A stretch of DNA of 64,000 nt from contig JARFJB010001987.1 of NCBI GenBank assembly GCA_036346205.1, positions 297,501 to 361,500 on the forward strand, given 5' to 3'. Origin of the DNA: Vesta saturnalis (lineage: Eukaryota; Arthropoda; Insecta; Coleoptera; Lampyridae). Of this stretch, positions 49,601-60,885 are shown in pieces. Made by a program: the position numbers and the translations under genes. Within the stretch, counting starts at the first letter, position 1; every line of letters starts with the position of its first letter. The notes beneath the pieces are model-generated. The model worked only from the letters and a program-made list of their open reading frames with translations, had not been told where the DNA came from and did no database searches.

Positions 49601-51277
49601 ATTTTTGACTTAGTTATTTCAATTAAGCAATGCAAAAAGTTCTCATTGAGTGAGAAAGGAGAGTGTGTTAAAACGTTCACCGGAACCAAATCCATAAAAG
49701 AGACCCAGAGAAAACTTAAAAATGTGTTTAATAGAGATCCACCCTCAAAAAATTCAATTACAGTTTGGCGTAAAAAATTTTGGATTATAAGATATTTAAC
49801 ACGTAAAAAGGGAAGAGTATTTATGGAGAATTCGCTGAATAACATGTTACAATTTCTGGAGAAGATCCAACATTGTCAACAAGAAAAATCTCAAGTTTAT
49901 TTCCTAGATCTACAGTACAAGAAATTATGGAAATAAAACTTAAATTAAAGTCATACAAAATTCAGATTTTACAAGAAATAAAAACAACCGGTTTGGCAAA
50001 AAAGATGGGGTTTAGCCAAAGCATTCAAAATTTGGTGACGAACAATATACAATTCCTAGATCACTTAATCATATCAGACCAAGCCACTTTTCATCTCAAT
50101 GGAAAAGTAGACATGCATAATTGTATGTTTTTGTCAACAGAAAATCCTTGACCGTCTGAAGAACACGTTAGATATTTACCGGAAGTCACAGTCTCGAATG
50201 ATATCCCGAATTAAAAATATATGGGCCATTTTTTCCAAGCACCAATTTTAACCTCTTTCGTCTAAATTCCGTTTGTCTTCAACAAGATGGAGCTATGCCC
50301 CACGAGCCACATTTTTGGAAACCGGCGTATTGGAAGATGGGACCCCACACCCTGGCCGTCTCGTTCTCCGGACTTGACAGTTCCAGATTTCTTCTTCTGA
50401 TGATATGTAAAAGAACGTTGCTATCATCCATTACCTCAAAATTTAGAGCAATTAAAAATTAATATCCGAAAAATAATAGAAAACATTCCGAAATAATTAT
50501 CAGTTAATAGTTTTAATAAGTTTTTGACAAATTTAAATACGTGTAAAATCTACATTTCCTTGTAACATTGTTTTTAGCAAATTCTTATTGTTCAGTATTA
50601 TTCTATATTTATAAGTTATGTTACATCTTCTGGAAGAGTAAATGTTTTAAAAACATTGCAAAATCTACAGGGTGTTGCATTTAAAATAAGAAAGGTGTTC
50701 TATACCCAAAAATCGGCGATTTTGTTTTAGGTATACCAAACGATAGTAACAAATCAGCAATAGTGTCAAAAGACTTCCCGAAAATCTAAACCCTTCTGTG
50801 AAAACCGCACCTTGCCATGTTTGCCCATTCTGACGTTATTCAAGGTCAAAATATGCCAAAATATGGGCGGCCACCCTGTACTTTAGTTTTTGTATCAAGC
50901 ATTTTGTAGGCCAATTATACAGTTAAAGCCCTACACGGGGTTAAAATTAATCCAAATAGAGCAAGTACACGAAACTTGGTAAAAATGTTATTCTCAATTA
51001 TATGATCATGTTAGTTCTAAATAAATTGTAGATAATATCAAAATCACTTACACTGATGAATAACACATTGGAGATTTGGGCTTGCAAGATAATTAAAGTA
51101 GATATGGCACTATTACAATCGGTATTTGTTAATCAAAACAGTAAAGACTATTAATATAGTTTTTTTCAGATTGTGGGATCAGTCACAGTTCATCTTGTAA
51201 TAATGTTACAGTTTGATATCGACTATTTAAAAAAAGCGCAACTGGGAAATCTAACAAGCTCCAATTCTAAGTTTTAA
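46649..51277 (+). CDS. Gustatory receptor gene 3, transposon in intron 1
   Basis: Seven-transmembrane insect gustatory receptor. Exon 1, 46649-47590 (MPAALENVLV... ending CYE), is 314 codons and unbroken. Intron 1 runs 47591-50909 and contains the TA-flanked element 47608-50878. Exon 2 is 50910-50978 (starts ANYTVKALHGV, 23 codons as in genes 1 and 2), exon 3 is 51032-51121 (SLTLMNNTLEIW...KVDMALLQS, 30 codons) and exon 4 is 51170-51277 (VTVHLVIMLQFD, 35 codons plus TAA). All donors are GT, all acceptors AG, all joins at codon boundaries, giving 402 residues with no break. The signature Tyr is His here (TVH instead of TTY). It is more diverged than genes 1 and 2 are from each other. Without the insertion intron 1 would be about 48 bp, as in the other two genes. 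Confidence 0.9.
47608..50878 (+). mobile_element. TA-flanked TIR transposon in GR gene 3
   Basis: The first roughly 165 bp (47608-47770) and the last 165 bp (50716-50878) are inverted copies: both read inward CAGGGT(A/G)GCCG, TTGACCTTGAATAACGTCAG, GCGGTTTTCACAGAAG and TGTTACTATC. TA lies at 47606-47607 and 50879-50880 as the target duplication. Within it is a mariner-family transposase remnant (49530-50480), itself flanked by a second inverted pair (TTATTTTAAATGGAACAC at 49417; GTGTTGCATTTAAAATAA at 50672). The part 47800-49400 has no recognised gene. Confidence 0.8.
49580..50480 (+). pseudogene. Mariner-family transposase with DUF4817-like start
   Basis: LSEKGECVKTFTGTKSIKET and NSITVWRKKF at 49640-49790 form the N-terminal helix-turn-helix; STRKISSLFPRSTVQEIMEI (49873) the second; FLDHLIISDQATFHLNGKVD at about 50060 covers the first catalytic region, where the family's Asp-Glu reads DQ; a QQDGA block at about 50279; and WPSRSPDLTVPDFFF near 50370 carries the last acidic residue. 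At least four frame changes or stops. Not functional. Confidence 0.75.
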
Positions 51278-51871
51278 AGTAAGTCAAGTTTACAAAGACC
51301 CGTTATCAAGCAACGAAATGCCTAAGTGTGAGATCTACGTTTCGATATTGTCATAAAGTAGGATTTAACCATAGAACTAGAGTGTTAATTAGAGTTAGGA
51401 GACGTATTTCATATTTAGTTTAGATATTTACGAAAAATAGTGATACGGTAGTATTACAGCAGTGGTTAAATAAAATGTTATGATTACACTTAGATTTCTC
51501 CACGAAATGTCGCAATTCCCTAGTTAAAAATAGCAAAATTAACCATTCACGAGTGTAATTTTATGCTTTTTCTACAGTGTTGAAATAAAATAATATATGA
51601 TATAATAATAAAAGTAGTTTAGTCATTCCTCGCTATAGTTTTATTTTTCATAAAATCGACTCCTAAACTTGTCGAATTCGTCCTTTATTCCTATTTGCAA
51701 CAAGAGTAACATACTGTTGCTAGCATAGGGTGATTTAAACCATAATATTTCGTTGTTGCCAAGTAAGTGAATGCATTTTTTCCTAACAAAATTAGTGAAT
51801 TAGTAAAGTGTTTGGGCATATACACCCCAAATATTTACAATTGTATATCGAAACGACAAAATAGTTTCCCT
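51278..51871. other. 3' flank of GR gene 3
   Basis: AT-rich; AATAAA-like signals at about 51468 and 51584 could end the transcript. No other gene. Confidence 0.4.
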
Positions 51872-52229
51872 TTAACACGTTCAGCGCCATGTGTTGCACA
51901 TATGCAACACTCTATACAATTTCCCTGGGCCGCGTGTTGCAAATGTGCCACACGTCATAAGTTTTGTTCTGAGGCTGCTGTTGCTCTGGTGCAACGCTCG
52001 CTCCATGTATTTCTTATGAGAGTGCATTTCTAGTAGCGTTGGCCCGACATTTTTTTTTCTCAGGACTCACTACCCCAATTAAAACTTTTATCTACATGGT
52101 ACATGCTTTATTAATAAAAAAGGACAAAAAACAAAGAAAAATTTTGTGGATACAAGTGAAATATGTTGTAAACTTAACATAGAATAGAATCTTTAGTTAC
52201 CGACAGTTACCTAATTTAGATTTTGGTGC

Positions 52230-52500
52230 ATTGACGCACCTCAAAAAAGCAATCGTTGCAATAATATTTTGCACATGCAAGGCACTTGTAAAAGACGTAA
52301 CGTGGGTTACTTGTAGCTTCTTTCCTTGTCGTATCAGCTTTTATTTTCTGGTAACACAAGTTGCATCGGCTCCTTTTTTAAACTTTTGTAAGTTTGTGTT
52401 GCTCTATGTTTGGTTGAGGCGTAATAGAAATTTGCTTAGGTTTTATTAGCAAGTGCTTCTTTGAATTGCACAATGGATATTTTAGACTGTGTTACTTATT
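52230..52500 (-). pseudogene. piggyBac transposase 2, C-terminal Cys-rich domain
   Basis: On the - strand: a SKISIVQFKEALANK segment, then PKQISITPQPNIEQHKL, a stop, and a zinc-binding region with CNLCYQ and YKCLACAKYYCNDCF, the C-x-x-C spacing of the piggyBac Cys-rich domain that binds transposon ends. This is the continuation of the transposase after the inserted retrotransposon. Confidence 0.75.
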
Positions 52501-52609
52501 AATTTATTTTTTTTATGATTGTGGACCTGAACAGGCTAAATTAGGCCTATAGTGTTAAAGCACTCAGGAACACTTAGGAGGATGGATAGAGGGATAATGA
52601 ATTTCATAC

Positions 52610-54330
52610 CTATGAACAGCTTAAACATTAAATTTTCTCATATCATAAGTGAGAGGAAAACAGGAACTAGGGAGATCATTCCAGAGTTTAGAAGCGTGTA
52701 GAAAAATGTGAATTGCGCCCGTGTGGTACGACAAGTGGAGATTTGTACTGCATACTGATGATGTGAATGAGCGAACCGAGTGTTTCTCGCAAAGATAGCC
52801 CGAGATGGTATCAAAGAATATGATTCAGCAGCACAATAACCGTTGTAATAAAGATAACACAAAGAAAGAACTGAAACCATCCTTCTATGCTCAAGGGACT
52901 GTATGTGAGAAGTTAAGGACGGGTCATTTATAAGCCTAATCGCTCTCTTTTGAATACGATCAACGATATCGAGAGCGTATTGGGGAGCACTAACCCAAAG
53001 GTGAGAATTATATTCCAGATGAGGCCGACTTTGGGTCTTCTACAGCAGAAGGAGTTGTCGAGAGGTAAAGTACTGCTTAGATCTGTACAAATAGCCTATT
53101 TTACGAGCACCTATTTTGGTAGCTGACAGAAGATGGTCAACTTATGAGAGATTTGATGATACAGTCACACCCAACAGAGTAATAGAGTCTGAAAGCTTAA
53201 GAACTGAGCCATCCATATTTACAACTGGAAATGATCGATCTTTTTTGGCGGACATAAGGCAACACTGAGTTTTGTTAGCATTAAATTTAACTAGATTATT
53301 GCTTCCCTATTCGAGAATACGTTGAATGTCTTTGTTGATTGAATTTGCCATTTCAGCTTTAATTTCATGATTTGACATAGAAAGTGGATTATCACTATGA
53401 GTAGACTGAGATGAACTACAGTGAAGAGTGCTATCGTCAGCAAAGCAATGGATGGGGTTAGTTGTTGAAGGAATGTCATTTATGTACAGCAGAAAAAGTG
53501 TAGGCGCTATAACGGATCCCTGTGGTACGCCCGCGTTAATGATAACTTCTTTTGAAAAAAAGCCATCAACTACGACACGTATTCGTCTTTTATCAAGGAA
53601 ACTAGAAACCCAGTTGACGAGCGTATCATTTAACCCAAACGAGGTGAGTTTGGCAAGTAAACACTTATGCCAAACTTGATCAAATACCTTTAAGATATCT
53701 AAAGCGACTACAACTGTTTCGCCGGACTGCTCTACTGTATTGTTCCAAGCTTGGGTCACATATGAAAGAAGATCGCCTGTTGAACGACTTTGCCGAAACC
53801 CATATTGGTGGTCACTAAGGAGTTTGTTAGTTTCAAGGAACGTGAGCAGTTGCTGATTGATGGCTTTTTCCATGATTTTAGACAAAATGGAAGTGATGGC
53901 AATTGGTCGATAATTTGAGGGATCGGTCTTATCACTTTTTTTGGGAATAGGTTGAACATTTGCTAACTTCCATGATGAAAGGAATTCTCCAGAGGACATA
54001 GAGATCGCATAGAGCTTAGATAGAACTGGTACTAGTTCGGGGGAACATTTCTTTAAGACAATAGCTGGGATACTGTCTAGGCCAGAGCCTTATTGAGATC
54101 AAGCCTACTGATGATTGATTGCAAGAGCTTGTACCGAAAATGAATTGGTTTCATAGCGTATGAAGAAGAGTTAACTAGGGGCACATCTTTTCCAGAATCA
54201 TTGAGACACGAGTTTGATGCAAACAAACCTACAAGAACATTGGCTTTGTCTACAGAATCAGCAACTACCAATCCGTCAATACTCGTCAAGGGGGGGGGGG
54301 AGGGGGAATGAAGATGTTCCAATGTTTTTA
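52610..54330 (-). pseudogene. Retrotransposon reverse transcriptase
   Basis: At 53999-53307 an open block holds VQPIPKKSDKTDPSNYRPIA, HQYGFRQSRST, VVVALDILKVFDQVWHK (RT motif with catalytic Asp), NAGVPQGSVIAPTLFLLYIN and CFADDSTLH, where FADD is the catalytic pair. Downstream the NANKTQCCLMSAKK and RPHLEYNSHLW regions (53250-53000) and an RAIRLINDP phrase (about 52950) complete the family's C-terminal side, ending near 52640. Frame changes occur near 54000-54080 and near 53300. The Asp of A and FADD are preserved. Confidence 0.85.
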
Positions 54331-54387
54331 CTAATGGCTTTAGCTAAAGACCAAAATTTACGACTATCTAAAGGAAATGTAGCTAGT

Positions 54388-55600
54388 TCATTGCATTTTT
54401 GTTGTTCTTTTGCAGATATTTCTAGCACCAACGTATTCTACATGACTATCGACCGATTTATTAGATATCCATTTAATGTAATATTTATTTTTTAAAGATA
54501 TTGCATCAGCACAAGCGTTATTGAACCAGGGTTGGGAACGTGAATAACCTACACAGTACTGTTTTTTGGGAATGTATAACTCCATTCCCATGAGGATGAC
54601 TTCAGATACTGAAAGAGCGATGTCCGAAAAAGAGGACGACTTAAAACAATATTCACGCCATGGAAAGGTTGCAAAGACATCCCGTAAATCACTCCATCGA
54701 GCTGACTTAAAACACCACAAGGTTCTATCGGTTCTATCAACAGTGGAATTAGGTACAGTAGAAATGATTTTTATTAGACAATGGTCGGAAAGACCTAAAG
54801 ACAAAAGAACGGAAGTTTTATAAACAAGAGGGTTTGATGTAAGAAAGAGATCTAGAAGATGTAGAGTATGGTTAGGGTTATCAGGGATTCTTGTGGGTTC
54901 AGAAATCATTTATGTGAGATCACATGAAATAGCAAATGTTTCTGCACTATGACCAGCGGGATTTGTAGTAGATGAAAACTGAAGCCAATTAGAGCTATGA
55001 ACATTGAAATCGCCTACAATTGAGATATCGCAAGATGGAAACTGAGACAGGAGCTAGTCAACTTTCATACTAAGGTAATCGAAGAAGTCTTGAAAGTTAC
55101 TGTCATTAGGAGACCTATAAATGCAACAGTAAAATTTCACAAAACTAGGACTAGAATGTTTAAACCAAATCACGTCAAAATTTTTATTTTCTAAGGAAGA
55201 AACCCTCTTGCAAGCAATTCTGTCCTTGATGTAGGCACATACGCCCCCTTTATATCGAAAGTTGGAGTGAAGGTGGTGTTGAGGAAATTGCCAGTCGGGT
55301 GACTCGGAGCTTTCAGAGGAGACTTGTGTTTCAGATAGAAACAAAATATCAGGTTGTAATTGTTCAAGATGTTGGTGAATAACATTAAGATTAGATCTGA
55401 TACCGCGGATGTTACAGTAGTGAATCAGAATGTTGATACTTTCGATGACCGAGGTCGCTTGGGCCCTGCTCTCCCGGACATCCGAATGGAGCAGGATTTT
55501 ACGTCCGGAATTTATTACCCTAGAAACCACAGCCATCTTATTTTTTAATTTGGGACTTTTAATCCGATAGGAAGACAGTGAGGGCGAGAAGGAAGGATAA
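54388..55600 (-). pseudogene. Retrotransposon AP-like endonuclease, two in-frame stops
   Basis: One frame from about 55600 to 54388 contains INILIHYCNIRGIRSN, DILFLSET (catalytic Glu), WFKHSSPSF, an IVGDFNVHSSNW block (GDFN), DLFLTSNP and LGLSDHCLI (SDH), the usual order of this nuclease that nicks target DNA. It is broken only by stops at 55051-55053 and 54910-54912. The upstream continuation into 55887 is piggyBac sequence in the same frame, an accidental fusion created by the insertion. Confidence 0.85.
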
Positions 55601-55659
55601 GGATGAGAATAGATTAAGGAAGATGGAAAAGGTAACCTGCAGCCCTTACCGAGCTGCAC

Positions 55660-56717
55660 CTGCAAAACGACATATGCGTTTACTAAAGCGGTTGCCGTCC
55701 GAAAATCTATGGTTAGTTTTCGGTACCATTTTATCCCTCTACGTAGTGATGGTGCATACGCTTTTAGTTGATCAGATAGGTTAATATAAGCTTTGTGTTT
55801 GTTGTATTTTACAACAATAATTGTTTTTATTTTTTCTCCTCTGCGTGTGATAATGTTCATCATTTCATCGTATTGTTTAGTACTCAATGCTAAAACGTCC
55901 GGTTATCTTTCCATTTTAGCATTGTAATGCCTAAATTGTTCTGCTCAGCCACTATCTGGCCACGTGTCAATTTTTTTGTGGTAACATTTTAGAGTTATTT
56001 TTTCGATTAGATCGAAGCGTACCTACTAAATGTGTTTTCACTTTTAGTAATTGACTTGCTAGATATAAGCTTGTATAATAGTTATCTGTGTATAATGTTC
56101 GTCCTTTTTTTAGTAAATTTTTCAAAAGTTTCAGACAAACAGACGTGGATGCAGCCATTCCTTCTTCTTTATCTCTACTTGCGTACACCTTCCAAACGTA
56201 GTTTATATAATTTGATTCCAAACTTGTGTCTTTTATTTTTGATGTATTGTAAAAACTTTAGCCTACCACGGAATGGAATCTTTGTTTCATCTATACACAC
56301 AAGCTCACCTTGTACCATAACGTCTTGAAAGCGTTCCACAAGTTTCTCTGTAAGCGCGTTGATTTTATACAGTCGCCCCTGAGGACTTGGTTTTTCATTG
56401 TTTGAAGAATGAAACATTTGCAACAAAATTTCATGTCTATTCCGAGTCATATTATTTTTCATTTGGTTGGCATATAAAGCGTTTTTCGACCAATAGCCTC
56501 GAAGTTGCGGAAATTTGGCAAGATCCATCCAAATATTCATTCCTAAAAAAAATTCGATTTCTTCCGGGGTTGTTTCTTTCCATTGTCTCAGTCTGGAATG
56601 TGACAAAATTGTTGTTGAATTAACAGACTGCAGTGCGTATAAATTCGTTTGTTCAACGATCATTTCTAATATTTGATCAGTTATAAATAATTTATAAAAG
56701 TCAAAACATAGATACAC
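55660..56717 (-). pseudogene. piggyBac transposase 2, N-terminal and central part
   Basis: 56717-56175: ILEMIVEQTNLYA, TPEEIEFFLGMNIWM, MTRNRHEILLQMFH, GRLYKINALTEKL and VCIDETKIPFRGRLKF with the first catalytic Asp, QYIKNKRHKFGIKLYKL. 56221-55967: GRTLYTDNYYTS with the second Asp and THLVGTLRSNRK. 55887-55660: MSTKQYDEMM, INLSDQLKAYAP with the third Asp, KWYRKLTIDF and LVNAYVVLQ, where the retrotransposon begins. Two or three frame changes. All three catalytic Asp remain. Confidence 0.85.
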
Positions 56718-56735
56718 ACAGAGCCAATAAAAGGG

Positions 56736-59700
56736 TCGTTTAACCTTGACCTACACCTATTAGGATAAACAACATGTGTCCGCGAACTGATTGTAATAAG
56801 CTACCAATAAATTGTAACCTTGAATAGGTCAATTTGGGCAATACAAGAACCATTTAACCTACCTTTTTCGCATAGTCGACAACTCAGCTGTAAAACCCCC
56901 CTGACCTTGAAAATTGATTTCTCAGGGTGAGCTTGAAATGATGAGCGAACCTGGAAATAACACCTTTGACCTTGAGAATAGATTTCTAGGAATTGTAATA
57001 ACTTCTAAGACTTATACAAAAGTCACTGATTGGTTATTGACTAGGAATTGATTTCTAGGAATACTCTGCAGACCACCTTGAGGATTGCAATAACTGAATT
57101 AACACCCCGACTAAGCTAAGAATGGCCTGCTTGAAAGCCATATGACCTTGCTACCCCCTGCACCTTGAACATTTCCCGACACATGCCCTCTACCTGAAAA
57201 TAAAATCCCCACACTTACAACTTGGCAGTCTATTTAATACCTTTGGCCTTGAGAATTCCAAGAATTAGCACCTCGATTTGACCAGGAATTGCTTGGTGTC
57301 CTTGAGGAATATGTAATTAAAAATTATTAATTCTATTAAATATATAAATAAAAAGTTTACCTTGAGTAGGATTTCAACCTACGATCTGTACTTTGCTAGA
57401 GTACGCGCTAACCAACAGCGCTATCGAGATTCAAGCCCCAATTGATTTAAATTTTGCCTTTATGTATGTACAACTGATATAAATTCTAAATATAATGAGA
57501 TTACAATCAAATTACTTATATTAATGGAATGTGAGCCTGCAACATCGCAAGGATTCACACATACCAATGCAACTTGACTAATATTAAATTATTATAATAA
57601 TTTAATGTACTTGGACGCAGGAAATGAGATAACCTTGAAAAACCATATGCTTTGATATAGGTAATGTGTTCAATGACCTTAACTTTGTAACCATGTCCTT
57701 GGACCTTGAGGAATATACGTAGGTAATGTGCGAAAATTGATACCAATACGTTTTGGCTGTTTTCCTAGATATATTTTTAGATTTCTAGGAATTATGACCC
57801 CGACTCGGCCAGATTAAAATTTTCGATCGAGATATCCCTGCAGGTTAACACATGACCTTGACTCAGTGAAGAATTGCTTGCTTGAAAGCCACGTGGCGTC
57901 ATTGATTAGGAATGCTGCTAAATCTGACTTCCCGACATATGGTCTCAACCAGTTTGGTGACCTAACCCTTAAAAGTAGAATCCCCCGCACCTTGAAAAGG
58001 CTATTTGAATACCCTGATTTCTATAAATTATGAGCCGGCCAGAATTGCTTGAACATCGCCTCTGTCCTTGAAAATTGATTTCTCAGAGGTGTGACCTTGC
58101 AGAGTGTACGTGACCTAATTCACTTGCGGATTTTCCTTAATAAATTAATAAGTAGATCACCATACGTGACCTTGAAGAATATATACAGGCAATGTGTGTA
58201 CTAAATCGCCTTGAAAACAAGAAAATGGATCCTATAGTATACGTGAGCTTGAATAGCATCCTCCTATATAACTTCACCGACCATGTATTGGGATACTCCT
58301 AGAGGTTGATTTCTAGGACTTATGACCTTGAAAATTGATACCAATACATTTTAGCTATTGACAATCTATTTCGTATACCTACAGATGATTTCTAGGAATT
58401 ATGACCCTGACTCAGCCAAGAACAACGGATTGCCTTTGTTCTTTTCTCAGAGGTTTGACCGTGAAATGGTGGGGAAATCGCTACCTGTGTTGGGTAACAG
58501 ATCCCTGTTTTGGGAAACGGCTTCCCTGTTTTGGGAAACGGCTGTCTGTCTGTGGGAACCGGATCCGGTTCACGGGGAAACTACCTCATCCTGATGGCTT
58601 AGGACAGTAGTATCATGAATCCACATACCGTAAGCATAATCTTTTTATTACAATTTAGCCAATACAAAAACTTTTACTCACATGTTATCATAGACAACCA
58701 GTATAATACCCCCGACCTTGAGAATTAACGTTTTGACTCAGCCAAGAATTGCTTGGTGACCCTGAAAGGTAGAATCCCCCATACCTTGAAAAGCCCACTT
58801 AATACCCCTGAGAATTGGTTTATAAGAATTAACACCTTAACTCAGCCAAGAATTGCTGTGTGGCCTTAATCAAAACAACTTTGACCTTGATGCGTCGGTT
58901 GAATTGCTTGAATATCGCCTTTGTTTTTGTAAATTGATTTCTCAGAATTGAGCCTGGAATGGTGAGGGTATCTAGATAAAAATGTATTTTTTTGGAATTG
59001 TGACCCTAACTCGGCCAGAACAATGGATCGCCTTTGTTCTTTCCTCAGAGGTGTGACCTTGACTTTGACCTTGCAGCGTTGTCTGAATTGCTTGAACGCC
59101 GCCTTTGTTCTTCAAAATTGATTTCTCAGCATTGAGCCTGAAATGGTAGGGTTATCTAGATAATAATCTATTTTTAGGAATTATGACCCTAACTCAGCCA
59201 AAACAATAGATCGCCTTTGTTCTTTTCTCAGAGGTATGACCTTGAAAATTGTAAGCATATACTTTGATGCGTCGGCTTGAGCAATGGATCGCCTTAGTTC
59301 TTGAAAATTGATTTCTCAGAATTGAACTTGAAATGGTGGGTGTAGCTAGAAATTGATCTATTTTTAAGAATTATGACCCTAACTCGACCAGAACAACGGA
59401 ACGCCCTCGTTCTTTTCTCAGAGGTGTGACCTTGAAATGGAGAAAAACGGTTACCTGTGTTGGGTGACGGCTCCCCTGTTTTGGGAAACGGATCCGTTTC
59501 TTAGGAAAACTACCTTGGTGGTTTAGGACAGTAGTATGAGCCCATGTAAGCATAATCCTTTTATTAAAATTTAGTCAATACAAGAGCTTTGAACCATATT
59601 TAACCTTGTGGTGTGTAAAATATCCTGTGCAAAGCCAGGAGCTTATTTTTGACCTGAACCACAGAGGTCAATGAACTCTGTTGGGCTTTGCTGAACTTTG

Positions 59701-60530
59701 CTGAACCTTGAAACCGATGACCTTGAAAAGGTCAATGAACTTTGACTGCTAGCATAGACAATAATCTGTAATAGAATACTCCAGCAGGTGACCTTGAGAA
59801 TAACTGTAATAATTAATTACTCCTATATACCAATTGTTAACTGTGCATGCTCGTGACCTTAAAGAACATCCATGAATCCCATGCACCTATAACGATGTTA
59901 AAAAGTTTATTTAATACCCCCGAGCTTGAGACTTGTAATAAATGAATTAACACCTCGATTCGTTCAAGAGTTGCTTGTAACCTTGAGCACTGTGGAGTAG
60001 CTCACCTTTGGCCTACGTAAAGGCCAGACACATGAGTCATGCAATTTGAGGAACCTACTTCAAAGGTCAATGAATTGCGTGACCTTGAGAATTTTCTGCC
60101 ACGTGGCCTTGAAATTTCTCGCTAAATTAACCCATGACTTGGTGCCCTTCAAAATTTCCTGTCACACATGATCTTGACTCGGCGAAATTCCGAGAATTGC
60201 TTGATGACCCTGAACATTTCCTGGTCTTGAAAACTGATGCAGGGAGCGTGCCCTTGAAAACCGTTGACTTCGACGTAGGGAATGTCCTCATACCTTGAAG
60301 AACATATGCAGGCAGCGTGGACCCTTTGAAAACCTTGACATAGGTAATGTGACTGTGTATGCTGGTAATGTGTACCATGACCTTGAAGAATAGGTAGTCA
60401 ATGTGAGCGACCTTGAAAACCATGTACCTAGCCGTAGACAATGTGATGACCTTGAAGAGTATACTTCGATGGAGTGAATGTGTACTATGAACTTGACCTT
60501 GAAACCTTGATGATGATAATCTGTACGGGA
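56736..60530. repeat. Degenerate repeat block rich in TGACCTTGA
   Basis: ACCTTGA occurs at least 25 times, and the full TGACCTTGA about 15 times, all on the + strand. It is usually followed by AAAATTGATTTCT or AGAATT, and often near GAATTGCTTG, CTCAGAGGT and TTATGACCCT phrases. A second module GGGAAACGG/CCCTGTTTTGGGAAACGG recurs at 58490-58570 and 59450-59500, within a longer duplicated segment (58380-58620 and 59345-59550). No protein gene is recognised. The opposite-strand reading TCAAGGTCA is the extended half-site of FTZ-F1/ERR-type nuclear receptors. Confidence 0.85.
57310..57435 (-). repeat. tRNA-Ala(AGC)-like SINE copy
   Basis: Bases 57430-57359 (- strand) fold as a 72-nt cloverleaf: acceptor 7 bp with one mismatch and one wobble; TA linker; D arm GCGC/GCGC; anticodon stem GTACT/AGTAC with loop CTAGCAA (anticodon AGC); variable AGATC; T arm GTAGG/CCTAC with loop TTGAAAT. 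A residue expected at position 26 is missing. The AT-rich flank that follows is shared with the copy at 1690-1807, so a SINE is more likely than a tRNA gene. Confidence 0.65.
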
Positions 60531-60569
60531 GGATGTATTATTATTATTATCAGGATCGGTATAGTATAT

Positions 60570-60829
60570 CTACTTGCGTGTGTGCTTGTGTGCATGGGTG
60601 CGTTGGCGTGGGGGTGCGTGCGTGAGTACGTGCATGCGTTCGTGCGTGCGTGTGTGCGTGTGTGCGTGTGTGCGTGTGTGCGTGCGTGCGTGCCGGCGTG
60701 CGTTTGTGCGCGCGCGCGTGAGCGCGTGCGAGCATGAGTGTGTTCTGCGCGTGTGTGTGCACGCTCGAGTACTTGCGTGCATGTCAGAGTACGTGTCTGC
60801 GCGTGTGAGTACATGCGTGCGTGCGTGCT

Positions 60830-60869
<40 letters not shown>

Positions 60870-60885
60870 TGTGTCTGCGCGTGGA
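60570..60885. repeat. GT/GCGT-rich microsatellite
   Basis: Irregular TGCGTG and GTGTGCG runs, with a pure (GT) tract at about 60833-60867. Long Cys/Val/Arg or His/Thr frames here are repeat translation, not genes. Confidence 0.95.

Larger units (their letters stand above)
52505..55660 (-). mobile_element. Non-LTR retrotransposon (CR1/L2-like) nested in piggyBac 2
   Basis: About 3.15 kb, reading leftwards. It starts within the piggyBac codons after VNAYVVLQ and ends in an A/T-rich tail (ATAAAAAAAATAAATTAATAA on the - strand). It encodes an AP-like endonuclease and a reverse transcriptase; the clade is my inference from motif style. A fragment of the same family lies at 7741-8030. Confidence 0.8.
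51872..56717 (-). mobile_element. piggyBac element 2, interrupted by a retrotransposon
   Basis: TTAA at 51872-51875 is followed by CACGTTCAGCGCCATGTG, a plausible piggyBac end. The transposase runs leftwards from 56717; its C-terminal Cys-rich region is at 52240-52500, and a non-LTR retrotransposon of about 3.1 kb lies between. The other end (right) was not found; satellite-like DNA starts right after 56717, so the 5' part is probably lost. Confidence 0.75.

Noticed and set aside
53428..53679. + strand open frames opposite the retrotransposon and piggyBac genes
   Set aside because: They are antisense shadows of reverse transcriptase and transposase coding sequence.
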